A DNA stretch of 64,000 nt from Erwinia sp050410775 (GTDB taxonomy: Bacteria; Pseudomonadota; Gammaproteobacteria; Enterobacterales; Enterobacteriaceae), in NCBI RefSeq assembly GCF_050410775.1, contig NZ_CP191229.1. One strand, given 5' to 3'. The notes under the pieces are model-generated. The model saw only the letters and a list, made by a program, of their open reading frames with translations. It ran no database searches and was not told where the DNA came from. Positions within the stretch are counted from its first letter, which is position 1; every line of letters starts with the position of its first letter. Made by a program: the position numbers and the translations under genes. Shown in pieces: positions 37,465 through 46,569 of this stretch.

Positions 37465-38600
37465 GAACAGAGTTCCAGTACGGCCGCCGCGGCCTGCTCA
37501 TCGGCGTTCCAGCGGATCTGATGATGCAGCTCCGCAAAGGTAGCGAGCAGGCGCTGGCGGGGTTCCCCTTCGGCCAGCAGCGGTTCAAGCGCTGCGGCGA
37601 GTAAATCAGGACGGCACTCATCCTGAAGCAGCTCTTTGACCAGCTCACGGCCCGCCAGCAGATTAGGCAGGGAGACGTAATCGGTTTTGACCAGGCGTTT
37701 AGCCAGCCAGAAGGTGAAGGGCTTCATGCGGTAGCCCACGACCATCGGGCATTTTGCCAGCATACACTCCAGCGCCGCGGTGCCCGACGCCAGCAGCGCC
37801 GCATCGCTCGCGATCATGGCTGCGCGTCCTTTGCCGTCGAGCAGATGCATCGGCAGGTCGGGGGCGACTTCGGCTTTGATTTTTTCAAACTGTTCGCGGC
37901 GGCGCGGATTCACCAGCGGCACCACAATTTCCAGATCCGGCCACTTCTGCCGCAGCAGCGCGGCCGTGCGCAGAAAGTCGCCGCTGAGCATCTCTACTTC
38001 AGCGCTGCGGCTACCGGGCAACAGGGCGAGACAAGGCGTGCCTTCGGCAATACCAAGCTCGCGCCTCGCGGCCAGCTTATCGGGCGCAATCGGCATCGCA
38101 TCCGCCATGGTATGACCAATAAAGCGGCAGGGAACGTTATAGCGATCGTAGAAGGCTTTTTCAAAAGGAAGAAACGCCAGCACCAAATCGGTCGAGCGAC
38201 CAATCTTGAAAACGCGCTTCTGACGCCAGGCCCAGACGGAAGGACTGACGTAGTGGATCGTACGGATGCCGCGCTGCTTGAGTCGTCCTTCCAGGGTGAT
38301 GTTGAAATCTGGCGCATCAATGCCGACAAAAACATCCGGCCGCAGCTCGCTGAACCGTCGGGTCAGATCGCGCCGGATAGTCAGCAACCTTGGCAGCCGC
38401 TCCAGCACTTCAACGATCCCCATCACCGCCAGCTCTTCCATCTCGTACCAGGCTTCACAACCCTCAGCCTGCATCAGCGGGCCCGCCACGCCAACAAAGT
38501 GCGCGTCAGGATGTTTTTCCTTCAGGGCACGGATCAGACCGGCACCAAGAATATCGCCGGAGGTTTCTCCGGCGACAAGGGCAATCGTTAAAGGCCGCAT
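37461..38600 (-). CDS. lpxB: Lipid A disaccharide synthase
   Basis: 379 residues (E. coli 382). A GT19 glycosyltransferase, with the N-terminal IALVAGETSGDILGAGLI, the VGIDAPDFNI motif and LLPGSRSAEVEML between the two Rossmann-like halves. It joins UDP-diacylglucosamine and lipid X to give the beta-1,6 disaccharide of lipid A at the cytoplasmic face of the inner membrane. It follows lpxA by 3 bases and overlaps rnhB by 4. Confidence 0.96.
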   Translation of the reverse strand: MRPLTIALVAGETSGDILGAGLIRALKEKHPDAHFVGVAGPLMQAEGCEAWYEMEELAVMGIVEVLERLPRLLTIRRDLTRRFSELRPDVFVGIDAPDFNITLEGRLKQRGIRTIHYVSPSVWAWRQKRVFKIGRSTDLVLAFLPFEKAFYDRYNVPCRFIGHTMADAMPIAPDKLAARRELGIAEGTPCLALLPGSRSAEVEMLSGDFLRTAALLRQKWPDLEIVVPLVNPRRREQFEKIKAEVAPDLPMHLLDGKGRAAMIASDAALLASGTAALECMLAKCPMVVGYRMKPFTFWLAKRLVKTDYVSLPNLLAGRELVKELLQDECRPDLLAAALEPLLAEGEPRQRLLATFAELHHQIRWNADEQAAAAVLELCS

Positions 38601-38603
38601 ACG

Positions 38604-39392
38604 TTAACGGATCAGACCACGGGTTGACCGGGCGAAGAAATCATAAAAAGGCTGCACTTCAGGATGCTTGCGCGCGATCTCTTCGATCTCAGGCTTCGCC
38701 TCTTCCAGCGTTTTACCGCTACGGTAGAGGATCTTATAAGCGTTGCGGATAGCATGCAGCGCTTCCTTACTGAAGCCACGGCGGCCCAGCCCGACCAGGT
38801 TGATACCAAACGGCGTGGCGTGGTTGCCCTGAGCAATTACAAAAGGCGGCACGTCCTGAGCAACGCCGGAGCAGCCGCCCACCATCACATGCGCACCAAT
38901 AATGCAGAACTGATGTACCGCCGTCATTCCGCCGATAATAGCAAAATCATCTACCGTGACGTGACCGCCCAGGGTCGCGTTATTGGCCAGAATACAGCGA
39001 TCGCCAATCACGCAGTCGTGGGCGATGTGCGCGTTAACCATCAACAGGTTATCGCTGCCCACCTTAGTCAGCCCGTCAGCCTGCGCCGTACCGCGATGGA
39101 TCGTCACGCTTTCACGAATGCTGTTGCGATCGCCAATCTCTACGCGGGTAGGTTCACCGGCATATTTGAGATCCTGGTTCGCTTCACCAATAGTGGCAAA
39201 CTGATAGATGGTGTTGTCTTTACCAATGCGGGTATGGCCGTTTACCACCACGTGAGACTTCAGTACGGTACCTTCACCAATCTCAACGTCAGCCCCAATA
39301 AAACAAAACGGGCCGATATGAACACGAGCGCCAATGATGGCGCCCTCTTCAATGACGGAACTCGGATGGATAACAGCGGTATCATCAATCAC
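38604..39392 (-). CDS. lpxA: UDP-N-acetylglucosamine acyltransferase
   Basis: 262 residues, as E. coli. It is a left-handed beta helix with many hexapeptide repeats (AIIGARVHIGPFCFIGADVEI, shown in part as VHIGPFCFIGADVEI). The catalytic His125 region reads NAHIAHDCVIGD. It starts lipid A synthesis with 3-hydroxyacyl-ACP. The start is 3 bases downstream of fabZ. FabZ and LpxA compete for the same acyl-ACP. Confidence 0.97.
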   Translation of the reverse strand: MIDDTAVIHPSSVIEEGAIIGARVHIGPFCFIGADVEIGEGTVLKSHVVVNGHTRIGKDNTIYQFATIGEANQDLKYAGEPTRVEIGDRNSIRESVTIHRGTAQADGLTKVGSDNLLMVNAHIAHDCVIGDRCILANNATLGGHVTVDDFAIIGGMTAVHQFCIIGAHVMVGGCSGVAQDVPPFVIAQGNHATPFGINLVGLGRRGFSKEALHAIRNAYKILYRSGKTLEEAKPEIEEIARKHPEVQPFYDFFARSTRGLIR

Positions 39393-39395
39393 AAA

Positions 39396-39851
39396 TCATG
39401 CCTCCCGGCTGCGGGCACACATCATCGTTGCTTCGCAGACAATTTTACCGTCAACGGTCGCCACACCCTTAAAGCGGGTCAGACCACGGCGGGTTTTTTC
39501 GAAGGTGACTTCCATGATCATTTGATCGCCTGGAACAACCGGGCGCTTGAAGCGCGCTTCATCGATACCGGCGAAATAGTAAAGCTCGCCGGGTTCAAGT
39601 TTGCCAACGCTTTTAAACGCCAGAATGCCGGTTGCCTGCGCCATGGCTTCTAAAATCAGTACGCCTGGGAAAATCGGTTTACCAGGGAAGTGGCCCTGGA
39701 AAAACGGTTCGTTAACCGATACGTTTTTTACCGCTCGCAGAAATTTATGTTCTTCAAATTCCAGTACGCGATCGACCAGCAGAAACGGATAGCGGTGCGG
39801 CAGCAGTTCAATAATCTCTTCAATCTTCAGAGTATGAGTTTCAGTAGTCAA
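39396..39851 (-). CDS. fabZ: 3-hydroxyacyl-ACP dehydratase
   Basis: 151 residues, as E. coli. A hotdog-fold enzyme with the catalytic His and Glu in FFQGHFPGKPIFPGVL and ILEAMAQATG. It dehydrates 3-hydroxyacyl-ACP in fatty acid elongation. Translation starts at a TTG (39851-39849), as in E. coli fabZ; the following codons MTTETHTLKIEE match, and a GGAAG ribosome-binding site lies about ten bases upstream. There is a 266-base gap to lpxD, longer than in E. coli, with a TATAAT-like sequence. Confidence 0.97.
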   Translation of the reverse strand: MTTETHTLKIEEIIELLPHRYPFLLVDRVLEFEEHKFLRAVKNVSVNEPFFQGHFPGKPIFPGVLILEAMAQATGILAFKSVGKLEPGELYYFAGIDEARFKRPVVPGDQMIMEVTFEKTRRGLTRFKGVATVDGKIVCEATMMCARSREA

Positions 39852-40117
39852 AATACTCTTCCTGTCCTAAAAATTTCTGATGGCATCAATAACACGGCCT
39901 GCAAAGATCGTCAGATCCTCCGCAGGCCGCAAATCAGTTCCCGTACGCAAAGCTTTCTATGCTTAGCATTATATTTCTATCCGTCTCGCCGAGAGCAACA
40001 GCAGAACGGGCGACGTGAACGTTGCCGGAGCGGTGAGCATCCCATGAACGTATCACTGTCGCATCGTCGTTTCAGCGAGCGCAGATACTGAAAGCTTGTC
40101 GCCGTCTGGTATGGCGC
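39852..40117. promoter_or_regulatory. lpxD-fabZ intergenic region with a possible internal promoter
   Basis: On the minus strand a TATAAT sequence lies at 39973-39968, about 110 bases before fabZ. A TTGCTC upstream is spaced 19 bases away, longer than optimal. No gene is visible. The stretch is longer than the corresponding E. coli gap as I remember it. Confidence 0.35.
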
Positions 40118-41140
40118 TTAGTCTTTTACGACTTTGCGCTCGATGGCTTTTAAGCGTTTGCTTAACTCATCGATATTCATCACCAGAGCAGCTGTTTTGC
40201 GCCAGGTTTTATTGGGTTGTAGCGGAATCCCGGACGAGTATACCCCAGGTTCAGTGATAGGTCGCATCACCATTCCCATTCCGGTTACCGTTACTTTGTC
40301 ACAAATTTCCATGTGACCATTAATTACGCTTGCGCCGCCGATCATACAGTAGCGGCCAATTTTCAGACTGCCGGCCATGATGACGCCACCCGCCACAGCG
40401 GTGTTGTCGCCGATCACAACGTTATGGGCAATCTGACACTGGTTATCTATGATAACACCATTCCCGATCTGAGTGTTATCCAACGCGCCACGATCGATGG
40501 TGGTGCAGGCGCCAATTTCCACGCGGTCGCCGATAATCACCGTGCCCAGCTGGGGAATTTTCACCCAGTTGCCGCGATCGTTCGCATAACCGAAGCCATC
40601 TGCGCCAATCACCGTGCCGGACTGGATCAAGCAGCGTTCGCCGATCTGCACTTCGTGATAGACCGAGACGTTGGCCCACAGGCGGCTACCGGCCCCAATA
40701 CGGGTACGTTTGCCAATGAAACAGCCAGCGCCGATCACCACGTTATCGCCCAGCACCACGTCCGATTCGATAACCGCATTGGCACCGATGGCGACGTTGT
40801 TGCCGAGTTTTGCGCTGGGATCGATTGCGGCGCTGGCAGCAATATTCTGCGCCGGCTGCGGGGTGCTGTCCAGGATCTGCGCCATACGGGCATAGGTCAG
40901 ATAGGGATCTTTCACCACCAGTGCCGCGCCGTTAAAACATTCCAGATCCGCTTCCGTCAACACCACGGCAGAAGCCTGGCAGGCTGCGAGCTGTTCACGA
41001 TAGCGGCTGTTAGAGAGAAAAGTGATTTGACCGGATTGGGCGGATTGCATAGAAGCAATGCCGGAGATGACGAGTTCGCCATCTCCGTGCAAATCTGCAT
41101 CCAACTGCTGGGCTAAATCAGCCAGTCGAATTGAAGACAT
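40118..41140 (-). CDS. lpxD: UDP-3-O-(3-hydroxyacyl)glucosamine N-acyltransferase
   Basis: 340 residues (E. coli 341). An N-terminal uridine-binding domain (RLADLAQQLDADLHGDGEL) is followed by a hexapeptide left-handed helix with the catalytic His in QIAHNVVIGDNTAVAGG and a C-terminal helix (ELSKRLKAIERKV). It adds the second acyl chain of lipid A. It is 3 bases downstream of skp. Confidence 0.97.
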   Translation of the reverse strand: MSSIRLADLAQQLDADLHGDGELVISGIASMQSAQSGQITFLSNSRYREQLAACQASAVVLTEADLECFNGAALVVKDPYLTYARMAQILDSTPQPAQNIAASAAIDPSAKLGNNVAIGANAVIESDVVLGDNVVIGAGCFIGKRTRIGAGSRLWANVSVYHEVQIGERCLIQSGTVIGADGFGYANDRGNWVKIPQLGTVIIGDRVEIGACTTIDRGALDNTQIGNGVIIDNQCQIAHNVVIGDNTAVAGGVIMAGSLKIGRYCMIGGASVINGHMEICDKVTVTGMGMVMRPITEPGVYSSGIPLQPNKTWRKTAALVMNIDELSKRLKAIERKVVKD

Positions 41141-41143
41141 CGA

Positions 41144-41641
41144 TTATTTAACCTGTTTCAGAACATCAGAGGTGATGTCTTTAGATTTACCTGCGTAAGC
41201 CACAGCGTTAGCATCGATGACCACATCGTAGCCTTCGTCATCGGCCACTTTTTTGACGGCATCCTGAATACGGCTCAGGATTTTATTACGCTCTTCAGCC
41301 TGACGACGGCGGTTATCCTGCTCAAAAGCCTGCGCTTTAGAAGAGAAGGTTTCACGCTGCGCCATCACGTCTTTTTCCATGCGGCTGCGTTCGCTGGCCT
41401 TCATGGTTGAGCCGTCACGCTGTAAACGCTGCATTTTGCCTTGCAGGTCGCGCTCCATTTTCTGCAGTTCAGTTGCACGGCCCTTAAACTCATTCTCAAG
41501 CTGTTTGGCAACTGTTGCTCGCGCCGGTAACTGTTGGAAAATGCTGGAAACGTTCACCACTGCAATCTTATCAGCAGCCTGAGCGCCGGCGGAAACCGCC
41601 AGAGCGATAGAGAGGCCTGCGGCACACAACAACTTTTTCAC
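41144..41641 (-). CDS. skp: Periplasmic chaperone Skp (OmpH)
   Basis: 165 residues (E. coli 161). A Sec signal peptide (MKKLLCAAGLSIALAVSAGAQA) is followed by the trimerisation strand DKIAVVNVSSIFQ and long charged coiled-coil tentacles (from about residue 45 to 130). It carries unfolded outer-membrane proteins to BamA, whose gene lies directly upstream. The 121-base gap to bamA contains two hairpins, at 41666-41680 and 41696-41715. Confidence 0.96.
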   Translation of the reverse strand: MKKLLCAAGLSIALAVSAGAQAADKIAVVNVSSIFQQLPARATVAKQLENEFKGRATELQKMERDLQGKMQRLQRDGSTMKASERSRMEKDVMAQRETFSSKAQAFEQDNRRRQAEERNKILSRIQDAVKKVADDEGYDVVIDANAVAYAGKSKDITSDVLKQVK

Positions 41642-41665
41642 TATAAACTCCTTACCTTCAACGTT

Positions 41666-41715
41666 TGTGTCTTCGACACAGGTGTTGCGCGTTAAGGCAA
41701 TCCTTAAGGATTGCC
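41666..41715 (-). promoter_or_regulatory. Two hairpins in the bamA-skp gap
   Basis: TGTGTC (41666-41671) pairs with GACACA (41675-41680). GGCAATCCTTAAGGATTGCC (41696-41715) is a perfect 20-base palindrome. Neither has a T run after it, so RNA processing or partial attenuation is more likely than strong termination. Confidence 0.45.
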
Positions 41716-41762
41716 AGTAAACGGCGCGATACTCACTTTCACGACTTCCCTGTTAAACCGCG

Positions 41763-44168
41763 TTACCAGGTTTTGCCAATATTAAACTGGAACTGTTCGG
41801 CCTTGTCTCCATCATACTTTTTGAACGGCTGGGCGTAAGAGAACACCAGCGGGCCAAGTGGCGACATCCACTGCAGCGCCAGACCTGCCGACAGGCGGAT
41901 ATTGCCCGCCTCGCTGTAGTCTGGAATACCCGCTGCGCGCGTTTCCGCAGTGTTCTCCCAGTTGGTATCCCAGGTCGTACCTGCATCCACGAACAGAGAG
42001 GTTCGTACCGAATTCGCATACTTCTCGCTCAGGAACGGCGTTGGCGTAATCAACTCGGCGCTGGCTGTTGCCATGGCATTACCACCAACCGCATCGTTCG
42101 AACTACACAGCGCCGCAGCGCCTGAGCAGTTGTTCGAATTATTGTTGTAGTAAGCCGCCTTCGGACCGATGGTGTTAGAGCGGAAACCACGTACGGTGCT
42201 TGAGCCACCCGCGTAGAAGTTTTCATAGAACGGCAGCTCTTTACCATCCAGACCGTCGCCGTAACCTACGCGTCCGCGTCCTAACAGAACCCAGGTACGA
42301 TCCTGATTCAGCGGCACGTACTGCTGAGTATCCAGCGTCGCTTTGTAGAAGGCGTTATCCGAGCCAGGAATGGTCACTTTACCGTTCAGGTTGGTACGGT
42401 TACCCGAGGTCGGGAAGAAGCCCCGATCGAGGTTATTGTATGTCCAGCCGTAGTTAAAGGTGAAGTCATCCGCTTCGTAGGTTTCCCTGCTGCCGCGATC
42501 CGGGTTCTGACCTACGGACTCAAGGTAGCGGTACATCGCCACCTGCGGCTGCATGTTGGAGAGGTCGTTATGCACATACCCCAGCCCTACGCGCAGCGTG
42601 TTGTTCTCGTTGACCGGGAAGCCCAGCGTGCCGTCTAAACCATAGCTCTTGTTGGTATAGTCAGAGAGGTCCGCATCATCAGCTTTAAAGTCATTGTAGA
42701 ATACGCGTCCACCCAGGCTGACGCCATCTACCGTGAAGTAAGGATCGGTCAGGGAGAATTCAGCATAGGTCTGGTAGTCGTTTTTGGTGCCGCTGATGCC
42801 AACGGTATTGCCGGTTCCCAGCCAGTTTTCCTGGGTCACGCCGACCTGGAAGCTTACGCCGCTTTCGGTGCCGTAACCGACGCCAAAGTTAAAGGTACCG
42901 GTGTTGCGCTCTTTGACCTTGTATACCACGTCGACCTGATCGGGCGAGCCGGGTACGCGCTGCGTATCGGTATCTACCGTTTCGAAATAGCCGGTACGGT
43001 TAAGGCGCTCTTTCCCCTGTTCAACCAGGTCGCTGCCCAGCCATGCGCCTTCCATCTGACGCATTTCGCGGCGCAGGACGGCATCTTTAGAGGTGTCGTT
43101 ACCTTCAAAGCGCACTTTACGCACGTAGTAACGGTTGCCGGCATCCACGTTAACGCGCAGCTTCACGGTTTTATCCGCGTCGTTGATCTCTGGCTGCGTC
43201 ACCACGCGTGGATAGGCATAACCATAGCGGCCCAGCATTTTTTTGATGTCATCTTCCATGCGGGTCACTTTGGCGCCGTTATAAAGCTCGCCCGGCTTGA
43301 TTTTGGTCAGCGCTTCAACTTCCGCTGAATGCCCCGCCATGCTGCCGTTCACCACCACGCCGGAAAGCTTATACTGATCGCCTTCGGTCACGTTGATCGT
43401 GATGTAGATACCCTTCTTGTCCGGCGTCAGGCTTACCTGCGTGGAGTCGATATTAAAGCGGGCATAGCCACGATCGAGGTAGAAGCTGCGCAGGGTTTCG
43501 AGATCGCCCGCCAGTTTCTGCTTCTGATATTTGCGATCGCCGACCACGTTCCACCATGGAACTTCATCGCGCAGCTGGAAGCGGGAAATCAGCTCTTCAG
43601 AACTGAAAGCTTTGTTACCCACCACGTTAATTTGTTGGATTTTGGCCGAGACGCCTTCGGTGAACACCAGCTTCAGGTCGACGCGGTTACGCGGAAGCGG
43701 CGTGACTACCGCTTTGACGCTGGCGCTGTATTTGCCGACGCTGTAGTAGAAGTCTTCCAGACCTTTCTCAATGGATGAGATGGTCGTGCGGTCCAGGGCT
43801 TCACCCACGCGCACGCTGGAAGCTTCAAGGTTCTGCTTCAGCATGTCGTCTTTCACCGCTTTATTACCTGAGAAGGTAATGCTGGCGATGGTAGGGCGTT
43901 CCTTTACCTGCACGATAAGCGTGGTGCCATCGCGCAGAACCTGCACATCCTCGAAGTTCCCTGTCGCAAAGAGGGCGCGGATCGTATTACCGATATCGTC
44001 ATCGGAGATGGTATCCCCAACGCGAACCGGCATGCTGAGCAAGGCCGCCCCGACGGCGACTCGCTGTAGGCCTTCGAAATGAATATTCTTCACTACGAAG
44101 CCGTCTGCCGCGTATACGGTAGCGCTGCTAAACAGCAGCGACGCTATGAGCAACTTTTTCATCGCCAT
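41763..44168 (-). CDS. bamA: Outer-membrane protein assembly factor BamA
   Basis: 801 residues (E. coli 810). The signal peptide is MAMKKLLIASLLFSSATVYA. Five POTRA domains (about residues 21-420) begin DGFVVKNIHFEGLQRVAVGA, and the C-terminal barrel carries the VRGF motif of loop 6 (GGSSTVRGFRSNTIG) and ends FNIGKTW with a terminal aromatic. It inserts beta-barrel proteins into the outer membrane. The gene lies between rseP and skp, as in other enterics. Confidence 0.97.
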   Translation of the reverse strand: MAMKKLLIASLLFSSATVYAADGFVVKNIHFEGLQRVAVGAALLSMPVRVGDTISDDDIGNTIRALFATGNFEDVQVLRDGTTLIVQVKERPTIASITFSGNKAVKDDMLKQNLEASSVRVGEALDRTTISSIEKGLEDFYYSVGKYSASVKAVVTPLPRNRVDLKLVFTEGVSAKIQQINVVGNKAFSSEELISRFQLRDEVPWWNVVGDRKYQKQKLAGDLETLRSFYLDRGYARFNIDSTQVSLTPDKKGIYITINVTEGDQYKLSGVVVNGSMAGHSAEVEALTKIKPGELYNGAKVTRMEDDIKKMLGRYGYAYPRVVTQPEINDADKTVKLRVNVDAGNRYYVRKVRFEGNDTSKDAVLRREMRQMEGAWLGSDLVEQGKERLNRTGYFETVDTDTQRVPGSPDQVDVVYKVKERNTGTFNFGVGYGTESGVSFQVGVTQENWLGTGNTVGISGTKNDYQTYAEFSLTDPYFTVDGVSLGGRVFYNDFKADDADLSDYTNKSYGLDGTLGFPVNENNTLRVGLGYVHNDLSNMQPQVAMYRYLESVGQNPDRGSRETYEADDFTFNYGWTYNNLDRGFFPTSGNRTNLNGKVTIPGSDNAFYKATLDTQQYVPLNQDRTWVLLGRGRVGYGDGLDGKELPFYENFYAGGSSTVRGFRSNTIGPKAAYYNNNSNNCSGAAALCSSNDAVGGNAMATASAELITPTPFLSEKYANSVRTSLFVDAGTTWDTNWENTAETRAAGIPDYSEAGNIRLSAGLALQWMSPLGPLVFSYAQPFKKYDGDKAEQFQFNIGKTW

Positions 44169-44335
44169 CGTTGTTATGCATTCTTCCTAACTGGTTCTCA
44201 GTGGAGCAGGAGAAAGTGCTGATGCGGCGATCGTGCCGGGTTGAAACCCTGCCGGGAAGGCACGCTTACCGCAGTAAGCCGGACATCCTGGTAAAATTTC
44301 GCGCTGACTGACCTTAGCCCGCTTCTTTCTGGTCC

Positions 44336-45685
44336 CTACAACCGCGAGAAATCATTGAATAGTGCAAGCCCCATTAACAGCACCAGCAAAACCGAGCCAA
44401 TGCGATAACTGAAGTCCTGAACTCGCTCAGACACCGGCCCACCTTTGATCTTTTCGATCGCCAGAAACAGCAAATGTCCACCATCTAATACCGGCAGTGG
44501 AAACAGGTTGATGATACCGAGATTGACGCTGATTAACGCCAGAAACATCAGGTAGTAAATCAAACCATATTCCGCCGACATCCCAGCACCCTGGGCGATA
44601 GATATCGGCCCGCTGAGATTGTTCAACTTTACTTCGCCTACAATCAGTTTGCCCAGCATCGTCACCGTCAGCTTCATTAGCTGCCAGGTCTTGGCGCTGG
44701 CCTCGCCGACTGCGGCAAACGGCCCATACTGACGGACCGTTTTATATTCGTCCGCTAGCGGCTCAATGCGCGGGATAACCCCGGCGAACCCTTCTGCTTT
44801 GTTGCCCGGCTTCACGTCAGGCGTCAGCGTCAGCTCAACAGGTTTTCCCTGTCGCATCACTTCCACCCGCAGCGCGGTGTCGGGATTATCCCGTACCAGC
44901 GCGGCGAATTGCTGCCACCGGTCAAGCGACTGACCATCGACTTTAACGATCCTGTCGCCCGCTTGCAAACCCGCTTTTTCTGCCGCAGAGTCAGCCTGCA
45001 CTTCTGCCAGGACAGATTCTATCCTGGGTCCGCGAGGCTGAATGCCCAGCGAGGTGACCGGATCCTGCCGGTCAGGCTCGAAGTGCCAGTTGCGCAAATC
45101 TACCCGCTTTTCCGTCACCAGAGAGGTACCGAAAGGCGCTACGCTGATGACGGTTTCCGGGTCGCCAATTTTCGCAACCAGCGCCATCCGCACAGCATCC
45201 CAGTCAGGCGTTTCGATACCATCAACGGCTTTAAGTTCCATACCCGGCGAAATTTGCGCCGTTGCCGCTGGCGAACCGCTTACTATTTCACCAATAACGG
45301 GCTTCACGCCAGGCACGCCGATAATGAAGACCAGCCACCAGGCGAAAATAGCAAACAGAAAATTAGCAAGGGGACCTGCGCCGATAATCGCGGCGCGCTG
45401 CAGGACGGTTTTATTATTAAAAGACTGGTGGCGGAGTTCAGGCGGGACGGTATCGACACGCTCATCAAGCATCTTCACGTAGCCGCCGAGGGGGATCAGC
45501 GCAATAACATATTCCGTTCCCTGGCGATCGGTGCGCCGCCAGAGCGCCTTACCAAAACCGATCGAAAAGCGCTCCACCTTGACGCCACAGCGGCGGGCCA
45601 CCCAGAAGTGGCCAAACTCATGCACGGTGATTAACACGCCCAGCGCGATGATAAAGGCGCCCAGGCTCCAGAGAATGCTCAGCAT
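44336..45685 (-). CDS. rseP: Site-2 intramembrane protease RseP
   Basis: 449 residues (E. coli 450). The zinc site HEFGH in VHEFGHFWVAR is near residue 22; the third ligand is in PVLDGGHLLFLAIE near 400. Two PDZ domains lie between the transmembrane segments (AGLQAGDRIVKVDGQSLDRW). It cuts RseA after DegS and so releases sigma E. It is 8 bases downstream of cdsA on the same strand; bamA follows after a 167-base gap. degP at 59438 has a sigma-E type promoter. Confidence 0.96.
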   Translation of the reverse strand: MLSILWSLGAFIIALGVLITVHEFGHFWVARRCGVKVERFSIGFGKALWRRTDRQGTEYVIALIPLGGYVKMLDERVDTVPPELRHQSFNNKTVLQRAAIIGAGPLANFLFAIFAWWLVFIIGVPGVKPVIGEIVSGSPAATAQISPGMELKAVDGIETPDWDAVRMALVAKIGDPETVISVAPFGTSLVTEKRVDLRNWHFEPDRQDPVTSLGIQPRGPRIESVLAEVQADSAAEKAGLQAGDRIVKVDGQSLDRWQQFAALVRDNPDTALRVEVMRQGKPVELTLTPDVKPGNKAEGFAGVIPRIEPLADEYKTVRQYGPFAAVGEASAKTWQLMKLTVTMLGKLIVGEVKLNNLSGPISIAQGAGMSAEYGLIYYLMFLALISVNLGIINLFPLPVLDGGHLLFLAIEKIKGGPVSERVQDFSYRIGSVLLVLLMGLALFNDFSRL

Positions 45686-45693
45686 AAAGTCCC

Positions 45694-46551
45694 TTATATC
45701 GTCCCGAAGACCAGCAGAAGCAGGCAGGCAAACACCGGAACGGCAGCCGTCAGGCTGTCAATGCGATCGAGAATGCCGCCATGGCCGGGGATCAGATTTC
45801 CACTATCTTTAATACCCGCCTCGCGTTTGAACATACTTTCGGTCAGGTCGCCAAGCACCGACGCCAGCGCGGCCACAATCGAACAGACTAACAGCGTCAG
45901 CGGCGGAACGCTCAGCGGCGCCCACAGGCCAAACAGCCAGGAAATCAGCGCGGAAGTAAGCAGGCCACCGAAAAAACCTTCCCAGGTTTTACCCGGCGAA
46001 ACCCGGGGCGCCAGTTTATGCTTGCCGAAAAGACGGCCAAACATATAGGCGCCGGAGTCCGCTCCCCAGACGAGCAGCATCACATAGAGCAGCCACCAGG
46101 CACCGGCGAAATGGTCGGAGTCGTAGTGATACTGGCGAAGCGTCAGCATGCCCCAGAAAAAGGGAACAATGGTCAGCGCGCCAAACAGCAGACGGAGCGG
46201 ACGCGAGTGACGCCACAGGGAAGCAGAAGCAGGATAGGAGAGGACCAGCAGCAGCGCGGCAATCCACCATGCCAGCGCGGCCCAGAGCGAGCCGGCGATT
46301 TGCGGGAGGTGGAGCGCGTGCTGGTAAGCAGGAAGCGTAAACATCATGAAGACAAGCAGCAGCCCACAGAGCACGGCCAGCCAGATGCGCTGTGACCGCG
46401 ATGCGAGGCCGGCAAACTGGCCCCACTCCCACGCGGCCAGCATGCAGACGGCCAGGATAACGATAGCGAATCCTGGCGGCGGCAGCAGAAAAAGCGCTGC
46501 AATCACAATCGGGATAAGTATAAACGCGGTAATCAGGCGTGACTTCAGCAA
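45694..46551 (-). CDS. cdsA: Phosphatidate cytidylyltransferase
   Basis: 285 residues, as E. coli. A polytopic membrane protein with about eight hydrophobic segments. The CDP-alcohol signature near the C-terminus reads AGIKDSGNLIPGHGGILDRI. It makes CDP-diacylglycerol, the branch point of phospholipid synthesis. It follows uppS by 18 bases and precedes rseP by 8. Confidence 0.96.
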   Translation of the reverse strand: MLKSRLITAFILIPIVIAALFLLPPPGFAIVILAVCMLAAWEWGQFAGLASRSQRIWLAVLCGLLLVFMMFTLPAYQHALHLPQIAGSLWAALAWWIAALLLVLSYPASASLWRHSRPLRLLFGALTIVPFFWGMLTLRQYHYDSDHFAGAWWLLYVMLLVWGADSGAYMFGRLFGKHKLAPRVSPGKTWEGFFGGLLTSALISWLFGLWAPLSVPPLTLLVCSIVAALASVLGDLTESMFKREAGIKDSGNLIPGHGGILDRIDSLTAAVPVFACLLLLVFGTI

Positions 46552-46569
46552 AGATTACCCCCAGTGCGC

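Noticed and set aside
42919..42928. TTGTATACCA inside bamA, resembling the hpx operator
   Set aside because: Only an imperfect copy within a conserved coding region; no reason to link it to HpxS.
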